From Brachynemurus nebulosus (lineage: Eukaryota; Arthropoda; Insecta; Neuroptera; Myrmeleontidae), in the NCBI GenBank assembly GCA_035578155.1, contig JAPWDM010000007.1:38414413-38478412 (forward strand): a DNA stretch of 64,000 bases. Reading direction: 5' to 3'. The notes under the pieces are model-generated. The model ran no database searches. It was not told the DNA's origin and saw only the letters and a program-made list of their open reading frames with translations. The position numbers and the translations under genes were made by a program. Shown in pieces: positions 24,257-36,579 of the stretch. Position 1 is the stretch's first letter. Every line of letters starts with the position of its first letter.

Positions 24257-24760
24257 TAGGGATGATCGATATTCATCGATGGTAGAAAAACATCGATGTT
24301 ATGTCCTCGATAACATCGACACATCAATGTTACGAGAATAATATCGAAACATCGTTATTACTCTAAGCTCCAAGCTATCCAGTATTTAAAAAGTCCTGTA
24401 GCTGATCTAAAACAAGTCCATTACTTTTATGTTAAGTTCTAGGATCCACTTATCCCAACTTGAAAAAAATTGCCATTAAATATTTCTGTTTCATAGTAAC
24501 TTGAACAGCTTCAGAGAGACTTTTTTCAAAAGCTGGACAGCATTTGTATCAACAAAGGTACAGATTAAAAGGGAAACTTTTAACAAAGTGACTTTGCAAA
24601 GTGTACCAAATAAAAACTGGCAATGTTACTTTTTAATAAATAAAATAATAGGTTATAATGGTTGTTTATTTTACCACATAAACATCGATGTTTTCGAACA
24701 TCGATGTCTTTCTTTCGATATATGTTAACATCGATGTTTTTCTAATATCGATCATCCCTA
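24257..24760. mobile_element. hAT-type element, 504 bp, perfect 8-bp target duplication
   Basis: The ends TAGGGATGATCGATATT and its inverse are flanked by GTTTAAGC at 24,249-24,256 and 24,761-24,768. Subterminal sequence is rich in CATCGATG. No transposase. The terminal TAGGGATG is shared with the 9.4-kb element, but the binding-site-like motif differs. Confidence 0.9.
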
Positions 24761-24768
24761 GTTTAAGC

Positions 24769-25310
24769 ACAAAACCATTTTTGAAAAATCTGGATAAAAT
24801 TATGGTTATGAGTACGAGGAAGCTATGTGCCATCTCGTCTAATGCTAAAAAAAAAGCCCATGGGTTTTTTTTAGCATTTTTATATTCTAAACTTAAATAG
24901 ATTTGTTACAAAATGGTTGGTTATGCTGAAGAAAGAAAGTATGAGAAAATTAAAATAGGAGGCGTTCATGACTGGTTGGTATTTATTGGTGGCCTAAATT
25001 CCTTCGGAGACTGTCAATGACACAATCACATTCACGGCACGGTACAGCCTAAACGATGAACTGACGACTGTAGAATATGTATACGGATGGATGCATTGTC
25101 TATTTCACACGAAACATATGTACATATATGATTTTGATACATACATTCTCATTTTATGAATGTAAATTATTTTCAGGTTAGGTTTTTTTTTCGCCTACGA
25201 AAATGAAGAATTTTAATATGTGAATAAGTAGTTGGAACATGTACTGTCATGTTCAGCCACACGGCCATATTGAGTGGATGTGTTAAAACACGTTCATCTT
25301 ATCACCTATC
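24769..25310. other. Intergenic, no gene seen
   Basis: AT-rich with no recognisable gene or element ends. Confidence 0.45.
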
Positions 25311-25334
25311 GATGGCGGGACGAATGCGAAAATG

Positions 25335-26460
25335 TGTGGCGGGAAAAGAATCGACCATTCTCCCGCCACACACTTATGTTCTCCTAATACCAATTTCGAA
25401 ATTTTGAAAAAATCCTATTTTTTTTTTTAAAAAAAGTCAATTTTTTTCCCCGCCTTCGATTTATGTTCTCCTAATACCAATTTCGAAAATTTTGAAAAAA
25501 TCCTTTTTTTTAAAAAGTCAATTTTTTCCCCCGCCTTCCATTTATGTTCTCCTAATACCATTTTCGAATTTTTGTAAATTTTGTCATTTTTTTTAGAATG
25601 TATGTATTAGGAGAACATAAATGGAAGGCGGGGGGAAAAATTGGCTTTTTTAAAAAATTACATTATTTCCAAATTTTCGAAATTGGTATTAGGAGAACAT
25701 AAGTGCGTGGCGGGAAAAAAGTCTATTTCACTCATGAGAGTGAAAAAATATACTGTCACGAGAGTGAAATTTACTCTCATGAGAGTGCAACTTACTCTCA
25801 CGAGAGTGAATAAAATATACTCTCACGAGAGTGTCAACTCTCACGAGAGTGCAACTTACTCTTACGAGAATGAAATTTACTCTCACGAAAAAATTGACTT
25901 TTTTCCCGCCACGCACTTATGTTTTCCTAATTCCAATTTCGAAATTTTGAAAAAAATCACGTTTTTAAAAAAAAGTCTATTTTTTGCCGCCTTCCATTTA
26001 TGTTCTCCTAATACGATCTTCGGATTTTTCTAAAAAATGACAAAATTTACAAAAAATTCGAAAATGGTATTAGCAGAAACATAAATGGAAGGCGAGAGAA
26101 AAAATCAACTTTTCGAAATTTCGAAATTGATATTAGGAGAACATAAGTGCGTGGCGGGAAAAAAGTCGATTTTTTCTTTATATTAAAATTTTTTCGGAAA
26201 TTCAGAAACCTTACAGGAAATGGAAAATTGTGAAAGAAAACAACAGTTTTTTGAAAAAAAAAATTATTTAATATATTTTAGCAGTACATAAAGTCCTAAT
26301 CGGATTTTCTAAAAAATAAAAATTATTTAAAAATGTTTGCACGACATATTCCTCTTAAATCGAATTTTCTTACTCTTCGCATTTATGTTCTCCTAATACG
26401 ATCTTCGGATTTTTTTTAAAAATGTCAAAATTTACAAAAAATTCAAAGTCAGATATCGGA
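25335..26460. repeat. Compound satellite family, minor locus
   Basis: About ten copies of TTATGTTCTCCTAATAC occur in both orientations, linked to CCCGCCACGCACTTATG or CGCCTTCCATTTATG flanks. At 25,735-25,890 there are about eight copies of the 21-bp ACTCTCACGAGAGT unit, some diverged. A roughly 300-bp module (26,150-26,460) also appears at 33,806-34,090 and partly at 41,025-41,200. The opening 25,335-25,371 is itself an inverted repeat (GTGTGGCGGGA / TCCCGCCACAC). No 10-bp array is present here. Confidence 0.85.
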
Positions 26461-29350
26461 TAAAAACTGAAAGTGTCCTTCTTTTGTTTATTATTTCGTA
26501 TTGTTATAAAAGTACATACTTATTACATTAATCACTCGGTATATTAATGATATCTTTGTAGTATGACTTTTCTTTCTTAAAAAGATTGATAAATATATTT
26601 CTTTCTTTCTCGTGCTTGTATTACCAAATAAACGAATACGTATTAATTAGTTTTGATTAAAACATTTTCCCATTATGGATATACTCCATCTTTGAAGATT
26701 GTTAAGATACTGTCGTGTGGCTTAACACGATCGTATCTGTTTAAGACGACGCCTATAAATTATTATGTCATATTCACCATATTTGAGACACAATACGATT
26801 TATTTACACAGGTATAATACCACACCAGTACACAAACCGCCGTTCAATCTTAATTCAAAATCATTGTATAAACATGTTTGTCGAATAAACAAGGAACACC
26901 GATATGTCAAAATGTATTATAATATTCTTATCTTTATCGATTGACGACACCGATCAGTTCCCCCGTTGCAAATAATCTGCTTTTCAATTACTGTTAAATC
27001 TTCATTGGCGTGTTGTCGAAGCGTACACTGTACGTACCGTATGTAGTCAATGCATCTATTTACACTCATCTTACAGTAAATACAAATAAATTGTAGATTC
27101 CAGGTAGACGTTGGAGTGTAGTAGCTGACTGTATGCAGCCGGAGTCGGAGTTTACCGGAGTTACCGAAGTTGTCGGGGTACAGGAGTGGTGTGTCTGAAT
27201 GAATGACATCGGTGACTACGGACGGCTACGTATTTGTACGTAGCGCAACAAAGTGCTATCATTCGCTTGCCTGTGTTCTGTACGTTCGACCAGTCGTTGC
27301 GAGTCGACTGTATGTATGTGGTATGACTGACTTGTACAGACTGTAGTAGTATGTACATTGGCCAGATAGGGTGTTTCAATCGATTGTGGTAAACTAACGT
27401 GTCTGTAGATTTAGCATTTTTTCACTGGATTCAAAAAAAAAAACGCCTTTTTAAAAATTAATATGTGCAGAACATTGATAGCTTAATCCGCGTTTTTACT
27501 GAAGCTTTTTGAACACGAATATTTTGCTACTTGAAGATATGGTTTACAAAAGATCGTTTTACCTTTTGTTTTCAAATATATTTCTCTCCTTGTCTTGGTT
27601 GACATTTTAACGTTTCAGTAACACTGAATCAACTACATCAGTTAACGTTATTTTTCTTACTAATTTACTTACATTCCTATGTACCGAAATTCGTAACAAT
27701 CATTGATTATATGGTATATGTGTACATTACATAACATTCAAACTACAGATCTTCTCAACAATATATTTTACTGTAAAATGCATACATACTTATATGACTG
27801 ACAGTACATTTAGAGAAGGATAGACATACAAGTCTCTGTGTGTGACTGTAGATTTTTTGCCATGGGTAGGTAAACGGGAAATGCTTATTTTCTATATTTG
27901 TTTTTTTATAAACAAACTGTCTGAGAATTTTTCGTTCGTCTTTGTCTGTTTTTCGTTTTTTTCTACATTTTTTTTTCTGTTTTCATTTCTCTCTGTTCCC
28001 TCGGACCCCTCGATCACCACGTACATGTCTCCTATTAAATAGAAATATTTGTTTTTATCCTAGTAAAAAAAAAGTATTTCTTTATAAGCAACTCAAGGAT
28101 TTTTATTGAAACGAAATTGTGTAATGTTTGTTTTTCTAAAATTAAATCTTTGATTTGTGATAATTTTTAATTGATACTGGTGCTAGTTTCACCCTCATAA
28201 ACACGAATCATATATGCAAACGCCAATGTATGTTTGTTCAATAGATTGCATGTATGGAATTAATTAAATATATTAAGCCAGGAATTATCTCTAGCCTCGT
28301 CGTTATTCAAAGCTAATAAAAAAAAAATTTTTTGATTTGAAACTGGACCGATAATTCATAAATCTATCAGAATAGTGACCTATTTCTCGTTTTGTGATGT
28401 TGACAATGGCGAACCAATATCATCAATGTTACTTTTTTCCCTTTTGGGATGCAATCAAAAAAAGTATTCATTTGTCAGTCGGAGATGGAAGGATCAGTCC
28501 ATTCGATAAATGTGTCCTGTCAGGTTTGATGTGATATCGATGTTCACCCCCCGGAAGGATAGCGTGTGATCCATTGTGAGATTATAATAGGGTAGATGTT
28601 GTGTAAGTTTCTCTGAAATTGTTTGAAATAAAAGTAACGTTCAAGTAGTCAAGAAAAAATCTGTTTGCCCTTTTTTCCAATGTTTACTTGTTTTTTAACT
28701 TCGTTCAATGTTATTATTTGCGTGGGTCTAGTTAATCCGTGCTTGTAGGTGTTCCTTCACTTGTGGGCGGGCCGGGTTATCGAAAATTTCATACATGTGG
28801 GCGCACCACTGTACAAAATCAAGTGAAAGTGTTTCTTAAGGGAATATTCAGTTGAGAACAAAACGAATGATTATTGAAGATTTTTTTTAAAACTAAGATA
28901 TCATGTTTTCAGCAAACAAGATGTTTATTTGAATTTTGAACTTAACCAGTGGCAGATTTAGGGTTTTGTCACCTGTGGACTATCGCTCCTACTCCTATAA
29001 AATACGTATTTTAGACAATTATAGAAGTGACTCCTTCCATAGAAGTTTTTTTTTTAATAGTCCTACATGCTTCGACGTCATCAAGCAAAATTTTTTTTTT
29101 CTTCTTTTTTCTTAATAGAATTTGGATGTGAAGTTTTCATATTTGCTATCAAAACGACGAATTTTCTTTTAGAAATATTTGTCGCTCTCGAAATATTCTG
29201 TCTCGAGCTGTAGCCTACTTATCCCCCCTCCCCCCGTAAATATTACACTTTAATTAAGCCACTTAATCACTTTTTTGTTGTTGCGTCAATCAAAAGTTAT
29301 ATTTTAGTAAAATTTTAAACGTAAATTCATCACTGTTCTCGTATTACAAT
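26461..29350. other. Intergenic, no gene seen
   Basis: Contains a G-rich patch with GGAGTCGGAGTTTACCGGAG near 27,143 and ordinary AT-rich DNA. No coding region supported. Confidence 0.4.
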
Positions 29351-29499
29351 ATTGAAAAGACACGTCCATGGTATACATAAAATAATAGCAGTGGCCTAAT
29401 ATATTGCCCTGTGGTACACCTTCATCACTGGCTTTTAATTTACATTTCTAATTTATCAGTTTCAACATAAAAGTATCTATTTGTCCGATATGATAAAAA
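29351..29499 (-). pseudogene. LINE (jockey-like) reverse transcriptase scrap
   Basis: The minus strand reads FLSYRTNRYFYVETDKLEM in one frame, then a stop and a frameshift. The next frame reads ASDEGVPQGNILG and continues to YTMD. GVPQGNILG is the conserved RT motif usually seen as GVPQGSILG, and the preceding tract resembles the strand before it in jockey-clade LINEs. Only about 50 codons survive; upstream and downstream sequence is not recognisable. Confidence 0.75.
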
Positions 29500-30762
29500 G
29501 GTGTGGTTAACGTCAATCATTTAATATCTATCATTTGCAGCGTTCCATCACGAGAAAATCGTTTTTCCATCCATTGAACGAATTTCCTTAACTCAAGAGA
29601 AAATCAAAACATCCATTTAAAGATCCAATTGAAATAAATAACCACACATCGTGTTGTATTATCGTGAAACCATAAATTACAAACAAATAAAAGGAATATT
29701 TTTCGAAAGTAATTTTGCGGTAAAACGAGCGCTTTATGCGAAAATATAGTCATTTTGACCGCAAACGTGCGAACAAAAGTGGACATAATGACAGAGTTGT
29801 TATCGTATGAAAGGTAAATCATCTTAGAACTGACCACAAAGTACATCGGTTTCAAAATGGTCCTGGCTCGGTCGGTCAGTTGGTCTGTTCTCCTCGTATG
29901 CATTGTTATCATCACAAACTAAACTGTATGCGAGCCGAGTCGAGTCGCCGTGTATACATGCCAGTGTTGTACTTCCGTTGTTATTTCTACCATTGACCAT
30001 ATCGTCCCGACCGCCCTGCACCCCGCCCAAACTGCTCAACCCACCATTCTATCATACATGTATGTAATCTAACATATACAGTGTTGAGAATAAGTTTTTT
30101 GAATGTTTTATTTCACCATCGGAATGACAAAACAGCTAACTAGAGTTCAGTTCGTACTTTCAAAATTGATGTGATGACATCATTATGGTTATTATTTTAA
30201 CTTTTAGAATTTCGTACCTTAAAAGGAGTTGGTTTTGTGGAGTTCAAACATATTTTTACCATAAATTTCAAAGACTTTTTCGTAACACTGTGTTCAAAGA
30301 CTTTTTGACAACACTGTACGTAATGGTAGTCCTCATTGTGTAGTTGGTTTCTCTATTCTCGACACCAATTTGTGTCATCACCACCGATTTTTTTCTTCCT
30401 TTTTTCAAACGTAAAATGAATTTACTCAAATTTTATGATAAAAAGTGTGCTATTTTTAAAAATATCATTTAAAAAAAAGAAAAAAATGATTTTCCAACGA
30501 ATATTTCTCAAATCTAATTTATTTGCAGACTATTTTCATTTGAATTTTATGAATTTCTGTTCTAATTTTAAGCTAGGCTTCCTGTATCGTCTACTTTCTT
30601 GAACTAAGGTGGTACCGCATTAGAGCATTCTAAACATTAAGCTACCAACAAAATACTTAAGACGCATACCTGTATTGGCGAGTCATGAACAAAATTATGA
30701 TGAAATAACATTTTCGTAAACTCTTCAGGAACATTTAAAAGTAAGATCAACAAATTCTGAGA
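29500..30762. other. Intergenic, no gene seen
   Basis: AT-rich with no recognisable gene. TTCGTACCTTAAAAGG near 30,213 resembles TTCCGTACCTTAAAAG near 55,231, probably an old dispersed repeat. Confidence 0.4.
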
Positions 30763-30764
30763 TA

Positions 30765-30994
30765 GGGTAAAAGCCCCCTTTGTGGAACGGTATCTAATAC
30801 TGGAACAGTTTTGACATTTACATATTTACTTCTTTAATTAAGTAAGGAAACTTTAAATGCGAGGTGAATTTAAATTGAAAAACAATCATTCTATTAATAA
30901 TAATTTCTGTTATCAGACGTTTCTTTCAGAAATAACTTCATTAATATGTAAATGTTCATAATTAGATACCGTTCCACAAAAGGGGCTTTTACCC
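30765..30994. mobile_element. 230-bp MITE with 34-bp terminal inverted repeats
   Basis: The left arm starts GGGTAAAAGCCCC and the right arm is its inverse, 33 of 34 positions matching. TA flanks both sides (30,763-30,764 and 30,995-30,996). No coding content. Confidence 0.85.
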
Positions 30995-31638
30995 TACCGT
31001 ATTTTAATAATTTCATTTTAAAAATTTTTGTCGACCATATTTATATATTAATGCGCCAACTACCTTAAGAAAAATTTCTCAAAACAAAATAAAATGTTAT
31101 GTAGGTACTTTAATCCTACACTGTCGTCGAGGACACAGTTGCGCAATCCTTTTGTCCTTAGATCACTGCCATTTTCCTTTTTTGTTTAAATATAAAATTT
31201 CATATTTTGTTATCCTGCAGCATAATATATTTATAAACTATAAAATAAATATTTATCTTTGAATGTGTATAACCAGTGATTCAAAATATTCGTGTTTTCG
31301 CATAAAAAAATTTAGAATAGTACTAAAAATAGTAAAAAAAAACTCCGTTTAAAAACTTTCATAATACATTTTTAAATGTAACTGTTTTTACAGTAATTGT
31401 TTACTTTAGTACAAACATTGTAGCTTAATGAACAATTTTCATTTTAAATAGCATTTTCATTTTTATGTAACTAATTTAGAAAATGCCAGTTTTCGTATTA
31501 ATCCAGAGGCGGTTTTATTTGTACTGGGGTAACGCAAATTATGTAGTTTTATTAAGGGGGAAAGGTTTTAAAATTTTTTTTTTGCATTTTTTTTTCTGAA
31601 TAGACATCTCGAGAGTATTGTGTCAAAATTTCAAGTAA

Positions 31639-31839
31639 ATCGGAGTAAAACTAACGAAGATACAGCGTTTCAAGCCACCGGTCTTCGTGCTCGCACTAAG
31701 AATAACCAGAGCGGACGAACGAGCTGCACGTACCAGTAAAGAGGCTAGAATCCAACGTAGGCAAGAGCAGAAAGATGCATTGGACATCCTGAACGAGTGT
31801 TCCACTGTACACAGAGCTGGCATTGATGATTCTGTGTAA
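31639..31839 (+). pseudogene. Possible C-terminal exon of an unidentified mobile-element protein
   Basis: A 66-codon open frame ends LNECSTVHRAGIDDSV before TAA at 31,837. It is rich in arginine, glutamate and glutamine (RADERAARTSKEARIQRRQ), and its base composition is clearly less AT-rich than its flanks. A donor GTAAGT overlaps the end at 31,836. An acceptor TTTTTTGTTACAG ends at 32,153, and AATAAA lies at 32,305. Spliced or unspliced, the product ends in DDSV. The basic/acidic tail with a GIDD-type ending resembles C-termini I have seen in insect transposon-encoded proteins, but I cannot name the family. No start codon is visible. Confidence 0.35.
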
Positions 31840-33553
31840 GTATAAAAAATTATACTCTTTTATTGATGCTTAATTTTGGATTTTCGAGTATAATAAAAAA
31901 ACTTTAAATTGATTCTCTCTCAAACAACATTTTTGAAGTTCGTGAACATCATAAATCAACAGGTAGTCAGAGGGAGTTTTTTTTTTACCATTTTTTCCGT
32001 TTTATAATAACAAATTCACCGAAATTTTTTCGCTAAAATCGCGTTTTTCACTACAAAATGCTGCCAAAAAATAAAAAAATCGAAAAAAAAACTTCCTCTT
32101 ACTACTTAGGGAAACATATCACCTTCTAACACATTTCGACTTTTTTGTTACAGATGATCCGGTAACGAGTCATGGAGTTCACCGCATAACAACTTTTTTT
32201 CGAGGTGCCGCTGGAGATTCACTGTCACGGACTTATTTATTGATATTTTTAATTGAAATTTTTTTCAAAGATACTTCTGATATTATACTATAACGTGTAT
32301 ATGAAATAAATAAACTAAAATTATTCAGATCTCAAAAAAACATTCTTTTTTTTTTGCCTTTAAAACCTTACCCTCCCTTAAATTATTTATCTAAGGCCAA
32401 CGTGTCCAAGGTAGTATATTTTCAGTCAAAACTAAAAATAACTTAATTTGGTATTTTCAGTATTTTAAATATGAACGTATTCTGTTTTGTTGTAAAACTG
32501 GCTTGTAATTATTTTATTGCTCTTACTTTTAACATCTACTTGTTGGATGTGGATGCAATGAGACCAGCTATGAACCAGCTAGTGTACTAATGTTACGCGT
32601 TAAATATTTTTGCGTAGCTTTTCTCTGGTTTTTCACGGTATAAATTCTTAACTTTTGAAGTACATTCACATTCAAATATTATGGAATGACAAAAGAAACG
32701 GTCACTAAGTTAATAACTAACAGGTATTAATTTTTTTTTTTTTAATCAGAGTTCTTTGGTTGATTTCGTAAAAACATTTTCTCACGAAAACATAGTTACA
32801 CTTTTTATAAATCAAATATCTGACGACCATGATCGATTTAAAGTTTTTTTTTAATGTTCATAATCTTTTGAATAACATTGTACCAAGTACGTATACATAG
32901 GAAATATGTTAGAAATATTTATCTGTTGTAATTAATGGAATATATTTACCCGCATAACGTTAATACTACACTTTTGAAATTTTGTTCGGTAGTTTCTCTG
33001 CATTATTATCAATTTCATTTTGGTACGGGTGTTATGTGTACCACTAACCAACCAACCAAAATGGCAAAAAAAGAATTATTGGCATATTTTAAGATATTCG
33101 GGTCGTACAACAGTCGAACAAATCTATTCACATCCACATTTATTCCGCATTTACCGAGTGCTTCAAAACTGTTCACAAATTACAGTTGAAAATTTTCACT
33201 TACACTTTCGCGCCGCAAACGTTTTGTCAATATTTTTTTTTTTTTTCATTTTTTTTTGGCAAAATTTCAATAAACATAATTCGGGTATAATAATGAAAGT
33301 CACTGTAGCATGTTACGATTCGATTATAATTAGTCAAAACGGACGAGAAAGCTCGTACTAAAAAATATTTTTCAACAATATAATTATACAGGCATATTAA
33401 ATATTCATTTACGAACTCTTGCAAAAACTTTACATGCTAATTTATTTGTACTAATTAATTAAATGTCGAGCATTTCAATTTTAGCGGATTTGTTTGTATG
33501 TACAGGGTTGTTTAATCTAACAAATATTACAGTGAATTTTATAATTTGACGGT
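31840..33553. other. Intergenic, no gene seen
   Basis: Apart from the possible splice acceptor at 32,153 and AATAAA at 32,305, nothing supports a gene. Two overlapping open frames (32,935-33,361) have no recognisable features. Confidence 0.4.
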
Positions 33554-33599
33554 AAAGAATCAAATAAGGTGGTATAAGTATAAAGATCGGCCATTTTCG

Positions 33600-34320
33600 C
33601 CAATCGGTCAATCTTTTTTCCGGCCTTCCATTTATGTTCTCCTTAGTACGTTAATCGGATTTTTCTAAAAAATGGCAAAATTTACAAAAAAATTTGGAAA
33701 ATGGTATTATGAGAACATAACTTGGTTGCGGGGGTGGCAACAACTTTTCTTAAAAAAATGGGATTTTTTCAAAATTTCGAAGTTGGTATTAGGAGAACAT
33801 AAGTGCGTGGCGGGAAAAGATTGATATTTTCTTAAAATTTAAAATTTTCCGAAAATTCATATACTGTATAAAAAATGGAAAATAGTGAGAATAATCAACA
33901 GTTTTTTGAAAAAAAATTTATTTAAAATAATTTTGCACTACATAAACTCCTTAAATCGAATTTTCCCTAAAAAAAATTATTTAGATTTTTACACGACATC
34001 CTCCACTTAAACCGAATTTTCTTACTCCTCACATTTATGTTCTCTTAATACAATATTCGGATTTTTCTAAAAAATGACAAAATTTACAAAAATTGGAAAA
34101 TGGTATTAGGAGAACATAACTTGAAGGTTGGAAAAAAATCGACGTTTTTTTCGAAAACACGGGATTTTTTTCAAAATTTCGAAATTGGTATTAGGAGAAC
34201 ATAAATGGAAGGCGGGAAAAAATTGCCTCTTTTTTAAAAAAATGGAATTTTTTTCAAAATTTCGATTTTGGTATTAGGAAAACATAAGTGCGTGGCGGGA
34301 AAAGGTCGATTTTTCGTGAC
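33600..34320. repeat. Left edge modules with TTATGTTCTCCTAATAC in both orientations
   Basis: Forward copies lie near 33,630 and 34,036, and reverse copies near 33,702, 33,786, 34,100, 34,187 and 34,272. The 33,806-34,090 module is shared with the 26.2-kb locus. Confidence 0.8.
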
Positions 34321-34323
34321 AAT

Positions 34324-34428
34324 AAATTCAACTCCCGTGAGAGTAAATTTCACTATCGTGAGAGTAAATTCCACTCTCGTGAGAGTAAATTCAACTCTCG
34401 TGAGAGTAAATTTCGCTCTCGTGAAATG
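34324..34428 (-). repeat. Short 21-bp array in reverse orientation
   Basis: Five units read ACTCTCGTGAGAGT plus AAATTYA-type spacers, the inverse of the main arrays. They lie immediately before the 10-bp array, so the 10-bp block sits between oppositely oriented 21-bp arrays. Confidence 0.85.
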
Positions 34429-34429
34429 A

Positions 34430-34579
34430 CTTGTCTAGTCTCGTCTGGCTTGTCTCGACATGTCTGGACTTGTCTCGACTTTTCTCGACTTGTCGCGACT
34501 TGCTTCGACTTGTTTTGTCTTGTCTGGACTAGTCTTCACTTGTCTCGACTTGTCTTGTCTTGTCTCGACTTGTCTCTAC
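34430..34579 (+). repeat. 10-bp minisatellite array, first block
   Basis: Units are variants of GACTTGTCTC and GACTTGTCTG. The core GAC-TT-GTC is itself a short dyad. Confidence 0.85.
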
Positions 34580-35226
34580 TGGCTCTCACGAGAGTGAAAC
34601 GTACTCTCACGAGAGTGCAACTTACTCTCACGAGAGTGAAATTTACTCTTACGAGAGTGCAACTTACTCTCACGAGAGTGAAATTTACTCTCACGAGAGT
34701 GCAACCTACTCTCACAAGAATGAAAAAACTCTCACGAAAGTGGAACGTACTCTCACGAGAGTGCAAACTACTCTCACGAGAGTGAAATATACTCTCACGA
34801 GAGTGCCACATACTCTCACGAGAGTGAAAAGTACTCTCACGAGAGTGGAACGTACTCTCACGAGACTGCAACCTACTCTCACGAGAGTGAAATTTACTCT
34901 CACGAGAGTTGAACCTACTCTCACGAGAGTGAAAAGTACTCTCACGAGAGTGCAACCTACTCTCACGAAAGTGAAATTTACTCTCACGAGAGTTCAACCG
35001 ACTCTCACGAGAGTGGAACCTACTCTCACGAGAATGAAAAGTACTCTCACGAGAGTGAAAGGTACTCTCACGAGAGTGCAACCTACTCTCAGGAGAGTGA
35101 AATTTACTCTCACGAGAGTTCAACCTACTCTCACGAGAGTGACATTTACTCTCACGAGAGTTCAACCTACTCTCACGAGAGTGCAACCTACTCTCACGAG
35201 AGTGAAAAGTACTCTCACGAGAGTTT
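34580..35226 (+). repeat. 21-bp dyad minisatellite, block 1
   Basis: About 30 units, each ACTCTCACGAGAGT plus a 7-bp spacer such as GAAACGT, GCAACCT, GAAATTT or GGAACGT. Arms ACTCTC/GAGAGT are nearly invariant while spacers vary. The first spacer after CTACTGGCTCTC is GAAACGT, as in four later blocks. Confidence 0.9.
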
Positions 35227-35474
35227 TTTGAATTTTCGAAAAATTTAATTTTTTGAGAAAAAGTCAAACTTTTTCCCGCCACGCACTTATGTTCTCCTAA
35301 TACCAATTTCGAAAATTTGAAAAAAATGCCATTTTTTCAAGAAAACCACTTTTTTTTACCTCCTTCAAGTTATATTCTCCTAATACCAATTTTCAATTTT
35401 TTGTAATTTTTGCCATTTTTTGAAAAATCCGATTTCGTATTAGGAGAACATAAGTGCGAGGAAAAATTTTGCAA

Positions 35475-35680
35475 ATGGCAAATGTCATATGGCAGATTAC
35501 ATGTGGCAAATGTTACGTGACAAATGTCACGCGACAAATGCCACGTGGCAAATGTCACGTGGCAAACATGACGTGGCAAAAGTCACGCGGCAAATGTCAT
35601 ATGGCAAATGGCACGTGGCAAATGTCATCGGGCAAATGTCACGCGGCAAATGTCATCTGGTAAATGTCTCTCTGGCAAAC
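35475..35680 (+). repeat. 14-bp dyad minisatellite
   Basis: About 14 contiguous units of GTGGCAAATGTCAC type with no spacer. The 35,516 unit GTGACAAATGTCAC is a perfect 6+2+6 dyad. Junctions between units are themselves palindromic, CACGTG or CATATG in many cases. This block takes the place of the 10-bp array and is found only here. Confidence 0.85.
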
Positions 35681-36066
35681 TCACGAGAGTGCAAGCTACT
35701 CTCACGAGAGTGGAACGTACTCTCACGAGAGTGCAACCTACTCTCACGAGAGTGAAATTTACTCTCACGAGAGTTCAACCTACTCTCACGAGAGTTCAAC
35801 CTACTCTCACGAGAGTGCAACCTACTCTCACGAGAGTGCAACCTACTCTCACGAGAGTGAAAAGAACTCTCACGAGAGTGCAACCTACTCTCAAGAGAGT
35901 GAAATTTACTCTCACGAGAGTGCAACTTACTCTCACGAGAGTGAAATTTACTCTCACGAGAGTTCAACCTACTCTCACGAGAGAGAAAAGGACTCTCACG
36001 AGAGTGGAACGTACTCTCACGAGAGTGCAACCTACTCTCACGAGAGTGAAAATTACTCTCACGAGT
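35681..36066 (+). repeat. 21-bp dyad minisatellite, block 2
   Basis: About 18 units directly following the 14-bp array; same arms, with spacers GCAACCT, TCAACCT, GAAATTT and others. Confidence 0.9.
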
Positions 36067-36354
36067 TTGTTGAATTTTCGAAAATTTTTAATTTTTTGAG
36101 AAAAAGTCAAACTTTTTCCCGCCACACACTTATGTTCGCCTAATACCAATTTCCAAAATTTGAAAAAAATCTCATTTTTTTAAGAAAAGCACTTTTTTTT
36201 ACCTCCTTCAAGTTATATTCTCCTAATACCAATTTTCAATTTTTTGTAATTTTTGCCATTTTTTTGAAAAATCCGATTATCGTATTAGGAGAACATAAGT
36301 GCGAGGAGGAATTTTAAATAATTTTTTTAGTGAAAATTCGATTTATGGACTTTA

Positions 36355-36579
36355 TGTAGTGTCTGGACTTCTCTGGACTTGTCTCGACTCCTTTGGACTT
36401 GTCTCTAATTGTCTACTTGTTTCGACTTGTCTCTACTTGTCTCGACTTATCTTGTCGTGCCTGGGGTGTCCCGACTTGTCTGGACTTGTCTCGACTTGTC
36501 TTGACTTGTCTGGACTTACCTGGACTTGTCTCCACTTGTCTCGACTTGTCTTGTCTTGTCTCGACTTGTCTCTACTGGC
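36355..36579 (+). repeat. 10-bp minisatellite array, second block
   Basis: GACTTGTCTC/G variants with a GCCTGGGGTGTCCC interruption near 36,457 that recurs in the next three 10-bp blocks, marking them as copies of one ancestor. Confidence 0.85.
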
